A stretch of 64,000 bases of DNA from DASVVT01 sp036386415 (GCA_036386415.1 DASVVT010000051.1:79943-143942); one strand, 5' to 3'; shown: positions 23,885 through 33,037, counted from the first letter of the stretch. The notes: generated by a model from the sequence alone, not told the origin. Translations and numbers: made by a program.

Positions 23885-26425
23885 TTATCTCAAGACATCT
23901 ATTGAGGCGATGGTCGGGTTGGCGGCCAGCGCAGGTGCCAGCTTGCGTGTGTGCTTGTCCTGGTGCATGTTGCGGTCGGCCTTGGTCAAAATCTGCTCCG
24001 AGGTCTCGCCATCTTCAGGGAAGCAGGCGATGCCGATGCTGATGCCGACTTCGACCGTGCGCCCCGTGCGGACGGTAAATTTATGCGTTTCAACGGCTGT
24101 TCGGATGCGTTCGGCGATCATCTTCGCCATCTGCCCCGAAGCCATCGGCATGATCGCCACAAACTCGTCGCCAGCGTAACGCGCCAGTATATCCATCTGC
24201 CTCAACTGGTTCTTGATGACAGCCGCGACGCTTGCCAGCAGGCGATCACCAATGGCATGCCCGTACATATCGTTGACGGCTTTAAAGTCGTCAACGTCCA
24301 TGCTGAGGACGGTCATCGGCTCGCGACTCAGACGCTGGCACTCGGCGATGCGCTGTTCGAGAATCATGTAGAAGGCGCGCGAGTTAGGCAGGTCTGTCAG
24401 CGGGTCTGTGAGCGCGCTCTCCTTGGTACGCTCGAAGGTCATCGCGTTGTTGAGCGCCGAAGAGGCGTGCTGCGCGACGGATTCGAGCAGGCGGACGTGC
24501 TCTGTCGTGTAGGAGACGCGATCCTTGGAATAGAGCGTGATCGCTCCGAACGAGCCGTTTTCGCGGATGAGCGGCGAGACCAGCACACCCTTGATCGTCT
24601 CCGCGATATTCTCCGGTATGCCGACCAGATCAAGCTCAGGCGACGTGTTGCACATAGAGCGTGCGTTGGCAATAGACCAGCCGGTGATACCGTCGCCGAT
24701 ACTTACGCGGCGGCGCGAAAACGTGTCTGTATACTCGCCCGCAACATGCGCCGCGTGCGCCTTGCCCGTCTTATCATCGACCAGGTAGATGATACATGTG
24801 TCAAAGGGGACGATGGCGCGCAGCTTACTGGCGACGAGCGTGACAGTGTCTGTGAGATTGAGTGATGATCCGATTGTCTGTGCGATTTCATGCAGGGCGA
24901 AGACCTCGCGCTGTGCCTCCGTGATGGAACGGAAGCCCGAAGTGTCGTCAGGCGTGCCGAGGATGTCTGAGGCGAGCCCGGCATCAGGGCGCGCGTTGGT
25001 TTTATCAGCAGCGTCTTCGGACGCGACCTGCTCTTGAATATCCTGCTCGGCGATCAGGTCGTCGAACCCTACGACATGTTTGACGAAGACCTCAACGACC
25101 TTCGGGTCAAACGATGTGCTTGCCATTTTTTTGAGCAGCGCGAGCGAGTCTTCGCGCTTCATGCCTTTACGGTACGGGCGGTCGCAACGCGTCGCGTCAT
25201 AGAAATCAACGACCGAGATGATGCGCGCGACGAGCGGTATCTGCTCGCCCTTCAAGCCCTTCGGATAGCCCGTGCCATCCCATTTTTCATGGTGAAAGCG
25301 GACGATGTCTTCGACCGGGTAAGGGAAGTTAACGCGCTTGAGAATATCGCCCCCGACCGTCGTGTGAATCTTCATCTTGGCGAACTCAGACTCTGTGAGT
25401 TTGCCCGGCTTGTTCAAGATGTACTCCGGCACGGCCAACTTGCCTATGTCGTGCAGGAGCGCGCCGGCCAGCAAAGCCTGTGTCTCCTCTTCGCTCACCT
25501 TGAGAAGCTTGCCCATCTCCGTCGCATAAATCTGCGTGCGCCGCACATGGCCGTGGGTCGTCTGATCCTTGGCGTCAATCGCAATGGCGAGCGATTCGAT
25601 GGTATTCATGTGCAGGACTGCCATCTCCTCTATGTGACGCCGCTTCTCCTCTTCAGCCCGCCGTATCTCATCGAAGCGCTGCTCGTTGAAGCGATAGAGC
25701 AGATAGACGAGAGCAATAATCAAAATGCCAACGAAGACGAACGGGATGCCGCTGCCGTGCAGAGAGGAATAGAAGAGCGCGGCGGATGCAGCGGCGGCGA
25801 TCTGCGTAAGCGATGTCCAGATTAGGCTCTCACGCGAAAGTTGGAGCCGCATCTTCCCGGAATCGAAAACGACGAAGGCTGCCGTCGCCAGCATGCTCGT
25901 GAAATACTGGACGAGAGCCAGCACGCAGAGCGGAACCAGCAGCATGCCGAGCGGGAGCAGAGGCTCGCCGCCAGCAGAGGCTTCCGCCCCGCCGACGAGC
26001 AGGCGCACAAGCAATCCGTAGAGAGAGGCAGCGACGTATGTGGAGATGATGGTCGCGCCGATGGTGAAGACGATGATACGGCGATCACTCAAGCGGCAGG
26101 AAGAGATGAAGCCGACGAGGGCAGCGAGCACTATCGCGGGCGCGACCGTGTTGGCAGGCGCGACGGCGTACATCATTACGGCCAGGAAGACGAAAGCGTC
26201 GGCGACCGATTTCTGGCTCTGTGTAAGGCCATCGGCATTGGTCACGGAGACTGTGAAGCGGCCTGAGGCAATGGTCAAGAGAAACAGCACCGCCAGCGGC
26301 GCGAGCCCAGTCCAGCTTAATAAAGATAGGTCACTGAGCGAAACAAGCGCGTCGACGAGCAGCAGGGCGGCCAAAACGGTGATGCTGCCTAAAAGCGTCA
26401 GGCTTTTCCAGTTTCCTTGTGGCAT
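23885..26425 (-). CDS. Membrane HD-GYP / GAF / GGDEF signalling protein
   Basis: Two-sided cyclic-di-GMP enzyme with a sensory part. Residues 1-260 hold about eight membrane helices (MASE-like sensor). An HD-GYP domain follows, with HDIGK near residue 325 and HHEKWDGTGYP near 378, consistent with phosphodiesterase activity. A GAF domain spans about 490-640. The C-terminal GGDEF domain has DPLTDLPNSRAF and the motif AGDEF (about 752) instead of GGDEF; AGDEF variants are known to be active in some enzymes. The I-site RxxD upstream is not clear. The start is taken at ATG 26425 rather than the TTG at 26455. It may both make and break c-di-GMP. It ends in a strong terminator and stands alone. Confidence 0.9.
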   Translation of the reverse strand: MPQGNWKSLTLLGSITVLAALLLVDALVSLSDLSLLSWTGLAPLAVLFLLTIASGRFTVSVTNADGLTQSQKSVADAFVFLAVMMYAVAPANTVAPAIVLAALVGFISSCRLSDRRIIVFTIGATIISTYVAASLYGLLVRLLVGGAEASAGGEPLLPLGMLLVPLCVLALVQYFTSMLATAAFVVFDSGKMRLQLSRESLIWTSLTQIAAAASAALFYSSLHGSGIPFVFVGILIIALVYLLYRFNEQRFDEIRRAEEEKRRHIEEMAVLHMNTIESLAIAIDAKDQTTHGHVRRTQIYATEMGKLLKVSEEETQALLAGALLHDIGKLAVPEYILNKPGKLTESEFAKMKIHTTVGGDILKRVNFPYPVEDIVRFHHEKWDGTGYPKGLKGEQIPLVARIISVVDFYDATRCDRPYRKGMKREDSLALLKKMASTSFDPKVVEVFVKHVVGFDDLIAEQDIQEQVASEDAADKTNARPDAGLASDILGTPDDTSGFRSITEAQREVFALHEIAQTIGSSLNLTDTVTLVASKLRAIVPFDTCIIYLVDDKTGKAHAAHVAGEYTDTFSRRRVSIGDGITGWSIANARSMCNTSPELDLVGIPENIAETIKGVLVSPLIRENGSFGAITLYSKDRVSYTTEHVRLLESVAQHASSALNNAMTFERTKESALTDPLTDLPNSRAFYMILEQRIAECQRLSREPMTVLSMDVDDFKAVNDMYGHAIGDRLLASVAAVIKNQLRQMDILARYAGDEFVAIMPMASGQMAKMIAERIRTAVETHKFTVRTGRTVEVGISIGIACFPEDGETSEQILTKADRNMHQDKHTRKLAPALAANPTIASIDVLR

Positions 26426-26565
26426 AGCGAAGGTTCCCTTTGTCAATGTTAGCAACGAGTTACGAAGAAGAAGTGATGTTGCCCGAGCGGTATCGAGGCT
26501 AATTCAGGATGTCAGAATGCGGCTACCGCAAGGTGATGGGAGATGGCCGTTTAAAAATCAGTAGC

Positions 26566-26591
26566 CATGTGCCAAACATGTTTGGCACATG
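26566..26591. promoter_or_regulatory. 26-bp perfect palindrome
   Basis: CATGTGCCAAACATGTTTGG followed by CACATG reads the same on both strands. The length and perfection suggest a dimeric regulator site or a strong hairpin. It lies 141 nt upstream of the HD-GYP/GGDEF start and may be its operator. Confidence 0.5.
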
Positions 26592-27458
26592 TGCAACAAT
26601 ACCTGTTTTGCTGTGAATCGTCAAGTTTTTTTGAAGAAAAATAAGGCTTTAGCCTATGGCAGCGGTTTCAGTTTGTGTTATTCTCTTGGCTCTTGTTCGG
26701 ATCAATATCAGCACCATAGCCGTTCTCTGATGTGTTCAGGAGCTTCCGTCAAAGGCACAGCGGCGAGGTCTGCGCCTGGCAATAATTGCTCAGAGCAGGC
26801 GGTTCGTAAGCCTATAGGGAACGCGTGGCGCTAGCCGGGTCGAAGCAGACATTGCAGCTTTAAGCGATGGAAGGAGCTGCTGAAATCTCGTAACAAGCAG
26901 CGATAGTTAAGGGGAAAGCTTCTGAGCCTACGCTTCTGTGTGCGAGAGGGTCTTGGAAGGCAGGTGCCGTGGATGCGTATCACCACACGGGTACGTCATT
27001 CGGTAATTTGCGGCGTTCAAAAAAATTCGTGTATTTTTGATCTTTCTAGTGCTAAACTGCGCGCGCCGCAAGATTAAAGGCCGTTCCTTTAAGGAACACA
27101 CGACTCCGGGCCTGGTTGGATTCTCGGGCAGGCGCAACTGTTGGGCTGAGAGGCGACCTCATGTTCGACAGCCGCCTCGGAAAGCGTGCGTCGGAAAGAT
27201 CGTCAAGCGCGGGGAGCTTGCCACGAAAAGTTTAGGCTCGTACGGGAGATAGGCAATCAAACGCCGAGCATCATTGATTGTGAACATTCAACATGCCCAC
27301 GCTCGCTCTTTGGCAGCCAGGTTCGCGGCAGCCGCAGAGCGTTGACCCGTGTGGCTCGAACTTTGACTGAGTTGATGCGGAAGCCCTTGATGAGAGGTAA
27401 GGAGAAGGCCCGCACAGCTCCTAACACATTGACCCACTGGGTTACAGGAGAAAATTCG
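26592..27458. other. 867-bp region with no accepted gene
   Basis: Frames in this stretch are short and lack ribosome sites and domains. The region is moderately structured, and a small RNA is possible, but no tRNA-like, SRP, RNase P, tmRNA or riboswitch consensus was recognised. The AT-richer part at about 27010-27060 could hold the promoter of the lipoprotein gene. Confidence 0.4.
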
Positions 27459-27812
27459 ATGCGAAGAACCTTAGCTCTTTTTGCCCTGCTTGCCGTCGCC
27501 GTTTTCTGGGCTGGATGCACGACAACGGACAATACGAACACAGGGACAGGTAACATGAACAGCACGACCACGAACAGCACGACCACGACGACGACCACCA
27601 CTGGAACCACCGGAACCAGCACCACCGGAACCACCATGAGCAATGCCAACATGACGGGCAGCAACGCTAACATGACGGGTGGTAACGCCAACGCCAACAG
27701 GCCGGGCAACGCGAACAATGGCAACATGACGGGCGGCAACACCAACGCCAACAGGCCTGCCAACACCAACACCACTAACACAAGCGGCGGCAATACGAAC
27801 AGAAGGCCGTAG
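27459..27812 (+). CDS. Small asparagine/threonine/glycine-rich lipoprotein
   Basis: A 117-residue lipoprotein. The ATG at 27459 is chosen because AGGAG lies directly ahead and the following residues form a lipoprotein signal (TLALFALLAVAVFWAGC, lipobox VFWAGC, cysteine about residue 20). The mature part is almost all Thr, Asn, Gly and Ser, with NANMTGGNANANRPGN-like repeats of about 16 residues and no folded domain. It should be attached to a membrane and disordered. The same style of T/N-rich surface protein occurs at 29.3 kb. A longer frame from 27186 exists but lacks a ribosome site. The role is unknown, possibly in envelope structure or adhesion. Confidence 0.82.
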   Translation: MRRTLALFALLAVAVFWAGCTTTDNTNTGTGNMNSTTTNSTTTTTTTTGTTGTSTTGTTMSNANMTGSNANMTGGNANANRPGNANNGNMTGGNTNANRPANTNTTNTSGGNTNRRP

Positions 27813-27838
27813 TTTATTGCGTCAGGAATGATTGCCGG

Positions 27839-27870
27839 AGGCGCGTTGAGCATTTCAGCGCGCCTTTGTC
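27839..27870 (+). terminator. Intrinsic terminator of the lipoprotein gene
   Basis: AGGCGCG (27839-27845) pairs with CGCGCCT (27859-27865) and is followed by TTGTCTTT. It lies 26 nt after the lipoprotein stop. Because of it, a TTG start at 27866 for the next gene is unlikely. Confidence 0.65.
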
Positions 27871-27928
27871 TTTAGCGCTTCAAGACCCTGGCCGAGCCCG
27901 AGCCAATCTTTGCTCAACAGGCGCGATC

Positions 27929-28810
27929 GTGGAAAGCGTCCCATTGGTAGATAAGCCGGAATACCGCTTCATCACTGTCACGGATGAAGCGCGTGCGGCG
28001 CTCGATGCTCTTCAAGGGGAAACTCTGATCGGCCTCGATACGGAGACATACTGGGATGCGGCTGTGAATCACTCGCGCGTCTCGCTGGTGCAGATCGCGC
28101 CACCGGCGGGCGAGGTTTTGGTTATTGATGCGCTGGCGGTCGATATAGAGATTCTGCGGCCTATTATTGAATCACCCCTCATACGGATGGCGGCGCACAA
28201 TGCAGGTTTTGATGAGCGCATGCTTATTGGCGCAGGTTTCCGCCCGGCGTCGTTTGTCGATACGCTGCGTCTCGCGCGCTCTGCCCTGCGGCTTCCTTCA
28301 TACAGCCTTGCGGGTGTCACCGCGCACCTCTTCGGCATCGAGCTTGATAAGAGTTTCCAGAAGTCCAACTGGCGACGTCGTCCGCTCACACGCGGGCAGC
28401 TTGACTATGCTGCGATGGATGCGTACATCACGCTTTGCGTTTATCAGGAGTTGCAGCGTGAACTGGTCGCGAAGGGACGATTTAAAGAGGCTCTGCGTGC
28501 CGCGACGCTCCGGCCCTCCTCCGGTGAGGAGCGCACACCGCGTAAACGCAGACCACCACTCCCGCCCCTGCGGCCTCTGACCAGAGAGGAACGGCAGACC
28601 CTCGCGCGACTGAAAAATTGGAGACTCGAGAGAGCGAATCTCGAACACGTTCCGGCCTACATGGTCTGCCCCGATAGAACCCTTGAGCATCTGGTGATCG
28701 AAAGACCCGTCACGCTCGACGCCCTCAATTCCATACACGGCCTGGGCGCTTCCCGTATCGCTCGCTACGGAGAGGAATTGCTCGAAGCTCTACGTCAGGC
28801 TTTAAGCTGA
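27929..28810 (+). CDS. rnd: Ribonuclease D with HRDC domain
   Basis: 3'-to-5' exonuclease that trims tRNA and other RNA precursors. The DEDD catalytic residues are visible: D and E in IGLDTETYWD, D in HNAGFDERML, and the last in LDYAAMDAYITL with tyrosine two steps before. A C-terminal HRDC-like domain (LTREERQTLARLKNWRLERANLEHVPAYM, then LNSIHGLGASRIARYGEELLEAL) is present. The start is uncertain. GTG 27929 is preferred, because the TTG at 27866 falls inside the preceding terminator, and a later TTG (VPLVDKPEY region) is also possible. The gene is single. The following tRNA-Arg is on the opposite strand. Confidence 0.85.
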   Translation: MESVPLVDKPEYRFITVTDEARAALDALQGETLIGLDTETYWDAAVNHSRVSLVQIAPPAGEVLVIDALAVDIEILRPIIESPLIRMAAHNAGFDERMLIGAGFRPASFVDTLRLARSALRLPSYSLAGVTAHLFGIELDKSFQKSNWRRRPLTRGQLDYAAMDAYITLCVYQELQRELVAKGRFKEALRAATLRPSSGEERTPRKRRPPLPPLRPLTREERQTLARLKNWRLERANLEHVPAYMVCPDRTLEHLVIERPVTLDALNSIHGLGASRIARYGEELLEALRQALS

Positions 28811-28984
28811 GACGAGGCTGAGGATGTTATCAAGCCCCAAACCAGATTGTGAAGGTCTGCGCAGAGACCTTCACACGCAGGCGCGGATAGACTCGGATTC
28901 GAAAACGGAAGCGCTCCACTCTGAATGGGAAAGTTTGATTGTTTTTAAGAGAGTTTCCGAGCCCGGCTCGTGTGTTTGGGAGAA

Positions 28985-29057
28985 TGCCCCCGGCACGACT
29001 CGAACGTGCGACCCTCTGCTTAGAAGGCAGATGCTCTATCCGCTGAGCTACGGGGGC
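28985..29057 (-). tRNA. tRNA-Arg (anticodon TCT)
   Basis: On the minus strand a complete cloverleaf is visible. It has acceptor GCCCCCG/CGGGGGC, a D arm starting GCTC, an anticodon stem TCTGC/GCAGA enclosing CTTCTAA (anticodon TCT, reading AGA/AGG), and a T arm GCACG-TTCGAGT-CGTGC. The discriminator is A and CCA is not encoded. Length is 73 nt. Confidence 0.93.
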
Positions 29058-29165
29058 CGAATCCGAAATGATGCGAACTTTATAACACGACTTCGATCAG
29101 AGTCAAAAAGATGGAATTTTTCTTGAGTGGATGAGAATGAAGGCCGCCAAGGTGAGGAATTCCCC

Positions 29166-29205
29166 ATTGGCTCATTTACTCGAATCAATGAGTAAATGAG
29201 CCAAT
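29166..29205. repeat. 16-bp perfect inverted repeat
   Basis: ATTGGCTCATTTACTC (29166-29181) and its exact complement (29190-29205) are separated by 8 nt. It lies 34 nt beyond the stop of the small T-rich membrane protein gene and may be a weak terminator; no T-run follows on either strand. Confidence 0.75.
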
Positions 29206-29238
29206 GATCCAATCTGCGATGGTAGTTTACTTAGATAG

Positions 29239-29604
29239 CTAATCTTTTTTGACGACGGTCTCTCGTTCATGAACTGCCGTCACAGTGTCGCGCGCACGTC
29301 CACGTCTGGACAAAAGCGCGATTGCCAGAATAGCGAGCAGCGCAATTGCACCGACGGCGATCCAGATCGGGTCAACCCAGGTGGTTGTCGTCGTTCGCTG
29401 GGTCTCCGTCGGAGTGGTGCTTTTAGTTGTGGTGGTGGTGCTGGTCTGCGAACTGCTCCCCGAACCGCTGCTCTGGCTTGGTGCGCTTGTCTGCGGCGAA
29501 GTAGAGCCGCTCTGAGCGAATACCTGCACGGCGCAAGGAACGATGAGCAGGCTGATGACGAGCAAAAGGCTCCCCGCCAAGCGCCGACCGTTTTGTCTAT
29601 ACAT
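29239..29604 (-). CDS. Threonine-rich membrane protein (121 aa)
   Basis: Has a signal peptide (LLLVISLLIVPCAVQVFAQ) and an extracytoplasmic Ser/Thr/Gln-rich stretch of about 50 residues ending in a threonine run. One membrane helix follows (WIAVGAIALLAILAIALLS), then a short Arg/Lys-rich cytoplasmic tail. The pattern resembles surface anchor proteins with a linker and C-terminal anchor, but the sorting signal is not LPxTG-like. The ATG at 29604 is reasonable because it starts a signal peptide. No homologue is recognised and function is unknown. Confidence 0.7.
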   Translation of the reverse strand: MYRQNGRRLAGSLLLVISLLIVPCAVQVFAQSGSTSPQTSAPSQSSGSGSSSQTSTTTTTKSTTPTETQRTTTTTWVDPIWIAVGAIALLAILAIALLSRRGRARDTVTAVHERETVVKKD

Positions 29605-29952
29605 AATCTGTATTCTCCTTCATCCAATGCGATCTCAGTCAGGGGGTTAGACTTGTGTAGTCATCTGGTACAGTTTGGGGCATCATCGAGGGGATAAGCG
29701 ATTGCCGTGCCATTTGTGACAATCGTGACATGCATAGCCGCGCTTAACGGATTGATTCACATAAATCTCTCCCTGTAAGAAGTTTGTGCCGCGTGAGAGG
29801 GGGCACCTTAGACAGAAGCGAATGATGAATGCGAGAGTTGTGATAAATGATGAACTGAAACAGCGACGCTTTTTCATCCCGGGTACGAATCATTCAGCAT
29901 TCACCATCTGCTTTCGTATGATAGAGTGTGCGCATTTGAGCAAGGAATAAAG
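29605..29952. other. 348-bp divergent gap
   Basis: Contains a partial word-type inverted repeat (GAATGATGAATG-like words at about 29819-29832, and the opposite strand near 29888-29905). A minus-strand frame of 64 codons (29683-29877) overlaps this repeat and is not accepted. No other gene seen. Confidence 0.4.
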
Positions 29953-31077
29953 ATGAGAGAAGGGAAAATTCAGGCGCGATGGATTGCGTTGCTTGCGGCC
30001 TCTGCCATTGCGCTCTATCTGTGCTGGCTGATGCTACAGCCTTTCCTCGGCGTGCTGATATGGGCTGCCGTGCTGGTCATTGTCTTTCATCCGGTTCACA
30101 AACGTCTCGTCGCGCGCACTCAGAGGCCCGCAACGAGCGCGCTGATTTCGAGCCTCCTGGTGATCGTGACGATTTTAGGCCCCATTACACTCATCACGAT
30201 TGCGGTCGCCAACCAGTTGAAAGGTCTCGTCGACAACATACAGGCGAGTCTCCCGGCCCTGCTTGATCCCAACTCACCGACGACAGGCCCGATGATCCGC
30301 TGGCTCGGGCAGTATGTGAACGTCGAGCAGATGCTCTCGCCGGAGTTCATCGTCGAACGTCTCAAAGCCATGAGCGGAACGATTGCCGGAAGCACGCTCG
30401 GCTTCATAGGCGGCATCGTCGGCGCGGTCGTTCAAATCTTCTTCATCATTTTTACCATGTACTACCTCTTTCGCGACGGCGACCGGATTGTCGGCGCCTT
30501 GCCGGATGTGCTGCCGCTGGAGAGAAAGCAGAGTGAAGAGATTTTTGCTCGCACGCGCGATGTGATTGCGGCGAGCGTCTATGGCGTGCTCGTCATCGCA
30601 GTTGTACAGGGCACGCTGGGCGGGCTGATGTTCTGGATACTGGGTCTGCCGTCTACCATTGTGTGGGCTGTGGTGATGACATTCCTCTCCATGATTCCCA
30701 TGTTGGGTTCGTTCCTGGTCTGGGTTCCGGCGGCCATCTATCTGGCGGCCACTGGGCACTGGACGAAGGCGGTCATACTTGTTGCCTGGGGCATACTTGT
30801 CATCGGCACGGTTGACAATTTGTTGCGCCCGAAACTGGTCGGCGAAAAGACACGGCTGCATGAACTCCTGATCTTCTTCTCAGTGCTTGGCGGGTTACAC
30901 GTCTTCGGTGTCATGGGCATCGTGCTGGGCCCGGTCGTGCTTGCCATTACGCTCGCGCTTCTGGATGTCTTCCGTCGGCTTGATCGACCCGTTGAAGAGA
31001 CGCGGCAAGAACCCACATTCGCCGAAGAAGTGGCCCCGCCTGATCCCCACACACAGACCGAGAGCGCTACAAGATGA
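29953..31077 (+). CDS. AI-2E (PerM/YdiK) family transporter
   Basis: Membrane protein of the AI-2 exporter superfamily, about 374 residues. Eight helices are visible. The conserved segments include GVLIWAAVLVIVFHPVHKRL, the loop with FFIIFTMYYLFRDGDRI, the central IILGLPSTIVWAVVMTFLSM-like pair and the C-terminal GIVLGPVVLAITLALLDVF. The start is taken at ATG 29953, preceded by AAGGA; GTG 29926 is an alternative. Some members export autoinducer-2 or act as ion antiporters, so the substrate here is not known. The gene is monocistronic, with a Nudix gene 105 nt downstream. Confidence 0.86.
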   Translation: MREGKIQARWIALLAASAIALYLCWLMLQPFLGVLIWAAVLVIVFHPVHKRLVARTQRPATSALISSLLVIVTILGPITLITIAVANQLKGLVDNIQASLPALLDPNSPTTGPMIRWLGQYVNVEQMLSPEFIVERLKAMSGTIAGSTLGFIGGIVGAVVQIFFIIFTMYYLFRDGDRIVGALPDVLPLERKQSEEIFARTRDVIAASVYGVLVIAVVQGTLGGLMFWILGLPSTIVWAVVMTFLSMIPMLGSFLVWVPAAIYLAATGHWTKAVILVAWGILVIGTVDNLLRPKLVGEKTRLHELLIFFSVLGGLHVFGVMGIVLGPVVLAITLALLDVFRRLDRPVEETRQEPTFAEEVAPPDPHTQTESATR

Positions 31078-31182
31078 AGCTCGCGTATCTATAAACCGTA
31101 TGAGGCGCGGCTATGAAAGATTAAATTAAAGTTTTGAGTTTCGGTCTCTTTCACTCATCTCGAAACCCGAAACTCGTCTTTT

Positions 31183-31764
31183 ATGATCCGAAAGGAAATC
31201 CGAGTGACTTTCGATGAGACAGAGAACCCCTGGCGCAGGCTTTCAACAAAAGAGGTATACGACAATCCCTGGATCGGATTGCGTGAAGACGCTGTGGTGC
31301 GCCCTGATGGTCAAGAGGGGATTTATGGTGTAGTGCATTTCAAGAACGCTGCCATCGGCATCCTCGCAGTCGATGGCGAGTTCATCTACCTGGTCGGTCA
31401 GTATCGCTATACGCTTGGGCAGTATTCCTGGGAGATTGTGGAAGGCGGATGCCCTAAGGGTGAAGATTTTCTGAGCGCGGCGCAGCGTGAGCTGGCGGAA
31501 GAGACAGGGCTACGCGCAGAGAATTGGGAGAAGATGGGCGAAGCATACCTCTCAAACTCAGTTACGGACGAGCGAGCAGTCTGGTTCCTGGCGACCGAAC
31601 TCACACAGGGCGAACATCAGCCGGAAGGCACAGAGCAGCTTATGGTGCGCCGTGTGCCGTTCTCGCAAGCCTTGCGCATGGCGCTCACGGGCGAGATCAC
31701 AGACGCGATCAGCATGCTGGCGATCATGCATTATCAGATTACGCGTCATCCCTCTCATCCTTAG
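31183..31764 (+). CDS. Nudix hydrolase, ADP-ribose pyrophosphatase-like
   Basis: Hydrolyses nucleoside diphosphate derivatives, most likely ADP-ribose. The Nudix box is intact: GGCPKGEDFLSAAQRELAEE followed by TGL, matching Gx5Ex7REUxEExGU (about residues 88-110). N-terminal features WRRLSTKEVYDNPWIGLRED and the box neighbourhood VGQYRYTLGQYSWEIVEGG are typical of the ADPRase/ASPPase group. At 193 residues it is normal length. The ATG at 31183 lies 105 nt after the AI-2E gene. It is followed by a strong hairpin that probably ends transcription for both this gene and the convergent small gene. Confidence 0.9.
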   Translation: MIRKEIRVTFDETENPWRRLSTKEVYDNPWIGLREDAVVRPDGQEGIYGVVHFKNAAIGILAVDGEFIYLVGQYRYTLGQYSWEIVEGGCPKGEDFLSAAQRELAEETGLRAENWEKMGEAYLSNSVTDERAVWFLATELTQGEHQPEGTEQLMVRRVPFSQALRMALTGEITDAISMLAIMHYQITRHPSHP

Positions 31765-31821
31765 GTGAATTTTTCAGTAGAAGATTGTGTGCGCGAGGAA
31801 GGCGTGTCGGACTTTTGACGC

Positions 31822-31857
31822 AAAGAGACCGCCAGCCAGGTGGCTAGCGGCCTCTTT
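31822..31857. terminator. Bidirectional stem-loop terminator
   Basis: AAAGAGACCGCCAGCC (31822-31837) pairs with GGCTAGCGGCCTCTTT (31842-31857) with two transition mismatches. It sits between the convergent Nudix and 82-aa genes, and T-rich ends occur on both strands. Confidence 0.8.
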
Positions 31858-31880
31858 ATAACAGGTCTGAATTCTGTGCC

Positions 31881-32129
31881 TTAAGCAGCGCGACGATCAT
31901 CCGCCGTTTCGGCGAAAACGCGGCGACCATTCAGCGCATCATCTATGATCTCGCGTACGGCAGAAGTGTCTGGATTGACATCCATGCGGTCACAGGCGCG
32001 CAGGTGACGCATAATCCCCTCGGTCGCAATCTCAAGCGCCGGGCCGTTCAATTTAGAGAAACGGCGTGCTTGTATGTGGTCGATTCTTAGAATCCGCTCA
32101 TTCAGCGGTAAATGCCTGTCAAAAGTCAC
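31881..32129 (-). CDS. Hypothetical protein (82 aa)
   Basis: A small soluble protein. It contains LPLNERILRIDHIQARRFSK, a helical middle (EIATEGIMRHLRACDR) and a helical end (SAVREIIDDALNGRRVFA). It has no signal or membrane helix and no motif that can be named. The GTG start at 32129 has a good AAGGAG ribosome site nine bases ahead, which supports reality. It stands alone and converges with the Nudix gene. Confidence 0.6.
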   Translation of the reverse strand: MTFDRHLPLNERILRIDHIQARRFSKLNGPALEIATEGIMRHLRACDRMDVNPDTSAVREIIDDALNGRRVFAETADDRRAA

Positions 32130-32725
32130 GTTTTCTGGCTCCTTAAGTGGTTAAAAGTACCGTTAATCAAGCTTCTCTTCAACGGAACTTCCAATCAAGT
32201 TTGAAGTTGCGATTTTAGATGCTGTATAAACGGTCTGGGATGCAAAATTGTTGCAATTCCCAAGAGAAACTGTTCGCATCGGCACACCTAGAGACCACTT
32301 TGTTTACTATAGTGCTCTGCACCTTGTTCGAGCGAACCGGCGATTATAGCGAAGATTGTAGGGAATTTCCAGATAAATTTTTTTGCACTTTCAAGGCGCT
32401 TCCTGCTCAACCGTATCCCATACAAAACATTGCGTATTTTGCGTAAAATCGCAGAAATCAGAGCCATTATGTCCTGGTTCTGAGGGTCAAAGCTGGTATT
32501 TATAGACCTGGCAATTAAAAGGGGCTGAGGTCAGCGCCGCCTGTTCAAGACGTGCCGAGTTTGGTTTGGTACGGCCAGTACGTCTTGGGCAGTCGATGCT
32601 GACACGCTCGCCGCGCCTTGAAATGAAAGCGCCGCCAGCGCATCCAGCTTGCCGTAAAGGAGGCTGGATACCATGAGCGGCGCGTCCTGTAATGTCTTTA
32701 GAACGTAAAGTTTAGAGCGAAACCA
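32130..32725. other. 596-bp intergenic region
   Basis: A 75-codon plus-strand frame (32219-32446) has no ribosome site and is ignored. From 32600 to 32690 an imperfect nested stem is visible (CGCCGC/GCGGCG outside, ATCCAGC/GCTGGAT inside). This could be a small RNA or a 3' end structure of the opposite HU gene, but no known consensus was matched. Confidence 0.4.
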
Positions 32726-33037
32726 TTAGCTTCTGGGTAAAATCGAATCCTTCATGCCCTTACCGACGCGGAACTTGAGCGTCGTTTTGGCTGGAATTTG
32801 AATGGTCTCGCCTGTCGCCGGGTTGCGCCCTTCGCGCGCTTTGCGCTCGGACCGGACGAGCTTGCCGAATCCTGGTAAAGCAAACTCTCCGTTAGTTTTA
32901 ACCTCGTTGCTGGCGAGGTTGGCTAATTCATCGAAAAGTTCTTTCACCTGCGCGCGCTTGAGATCGAATTTTTCGGCGAAGTGGTTAATTACTTCGGACT
33001 GTGTCATGCGTTTCTTGCCTGCCGCTGTGGTCGCCAT
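32726..33037 (-). CDS. hup: HU-family DNA-binding protein
   Basis: Small basic dimer that bends and compacts DNA. The chain has the two-helix core (TQSEVINHFAEKFDLKRAQV, KELFDELANLASNEV) and the beta-arm tip GRNPATGETIQIPA that intercalates at DNA kinks. It ends LKFRVGKGMKDSIL. At 103 residues it is slightly longer than the usual 90, owing to an N-terminal extension (ATTAAGKKR). The ATG at 33037 is preceded by a GAGGTAAC site and, about 20 nt upstream, a CCGATATATCGG palindrome. Typical of single-copy HU; no IHF-type features. Confidence 0.92.
   Translation of the reverse strand: MATTAAGKKRMTQSEVINHFAEKFDLKRAQVKELFDELANLASNEVKTNGEFALPGFGKLVRSERKAREGRNPATGETIQIPAKTTLKFRVGKGMKDSILPRS

Noticed and set aside
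27257..27853. Long Val/Pro/Leu-rich minus-strand frame
   Set aside because: It is the antisense shadow of the repetitive lipoprotein gene.
29683..29877. 64-codon frame ending with CHDCHKWHG
   Set aside because: It covers a word-type repeat, and no ribosome site is visible. A heme-like CxxCH motif occurs but the context is poor.
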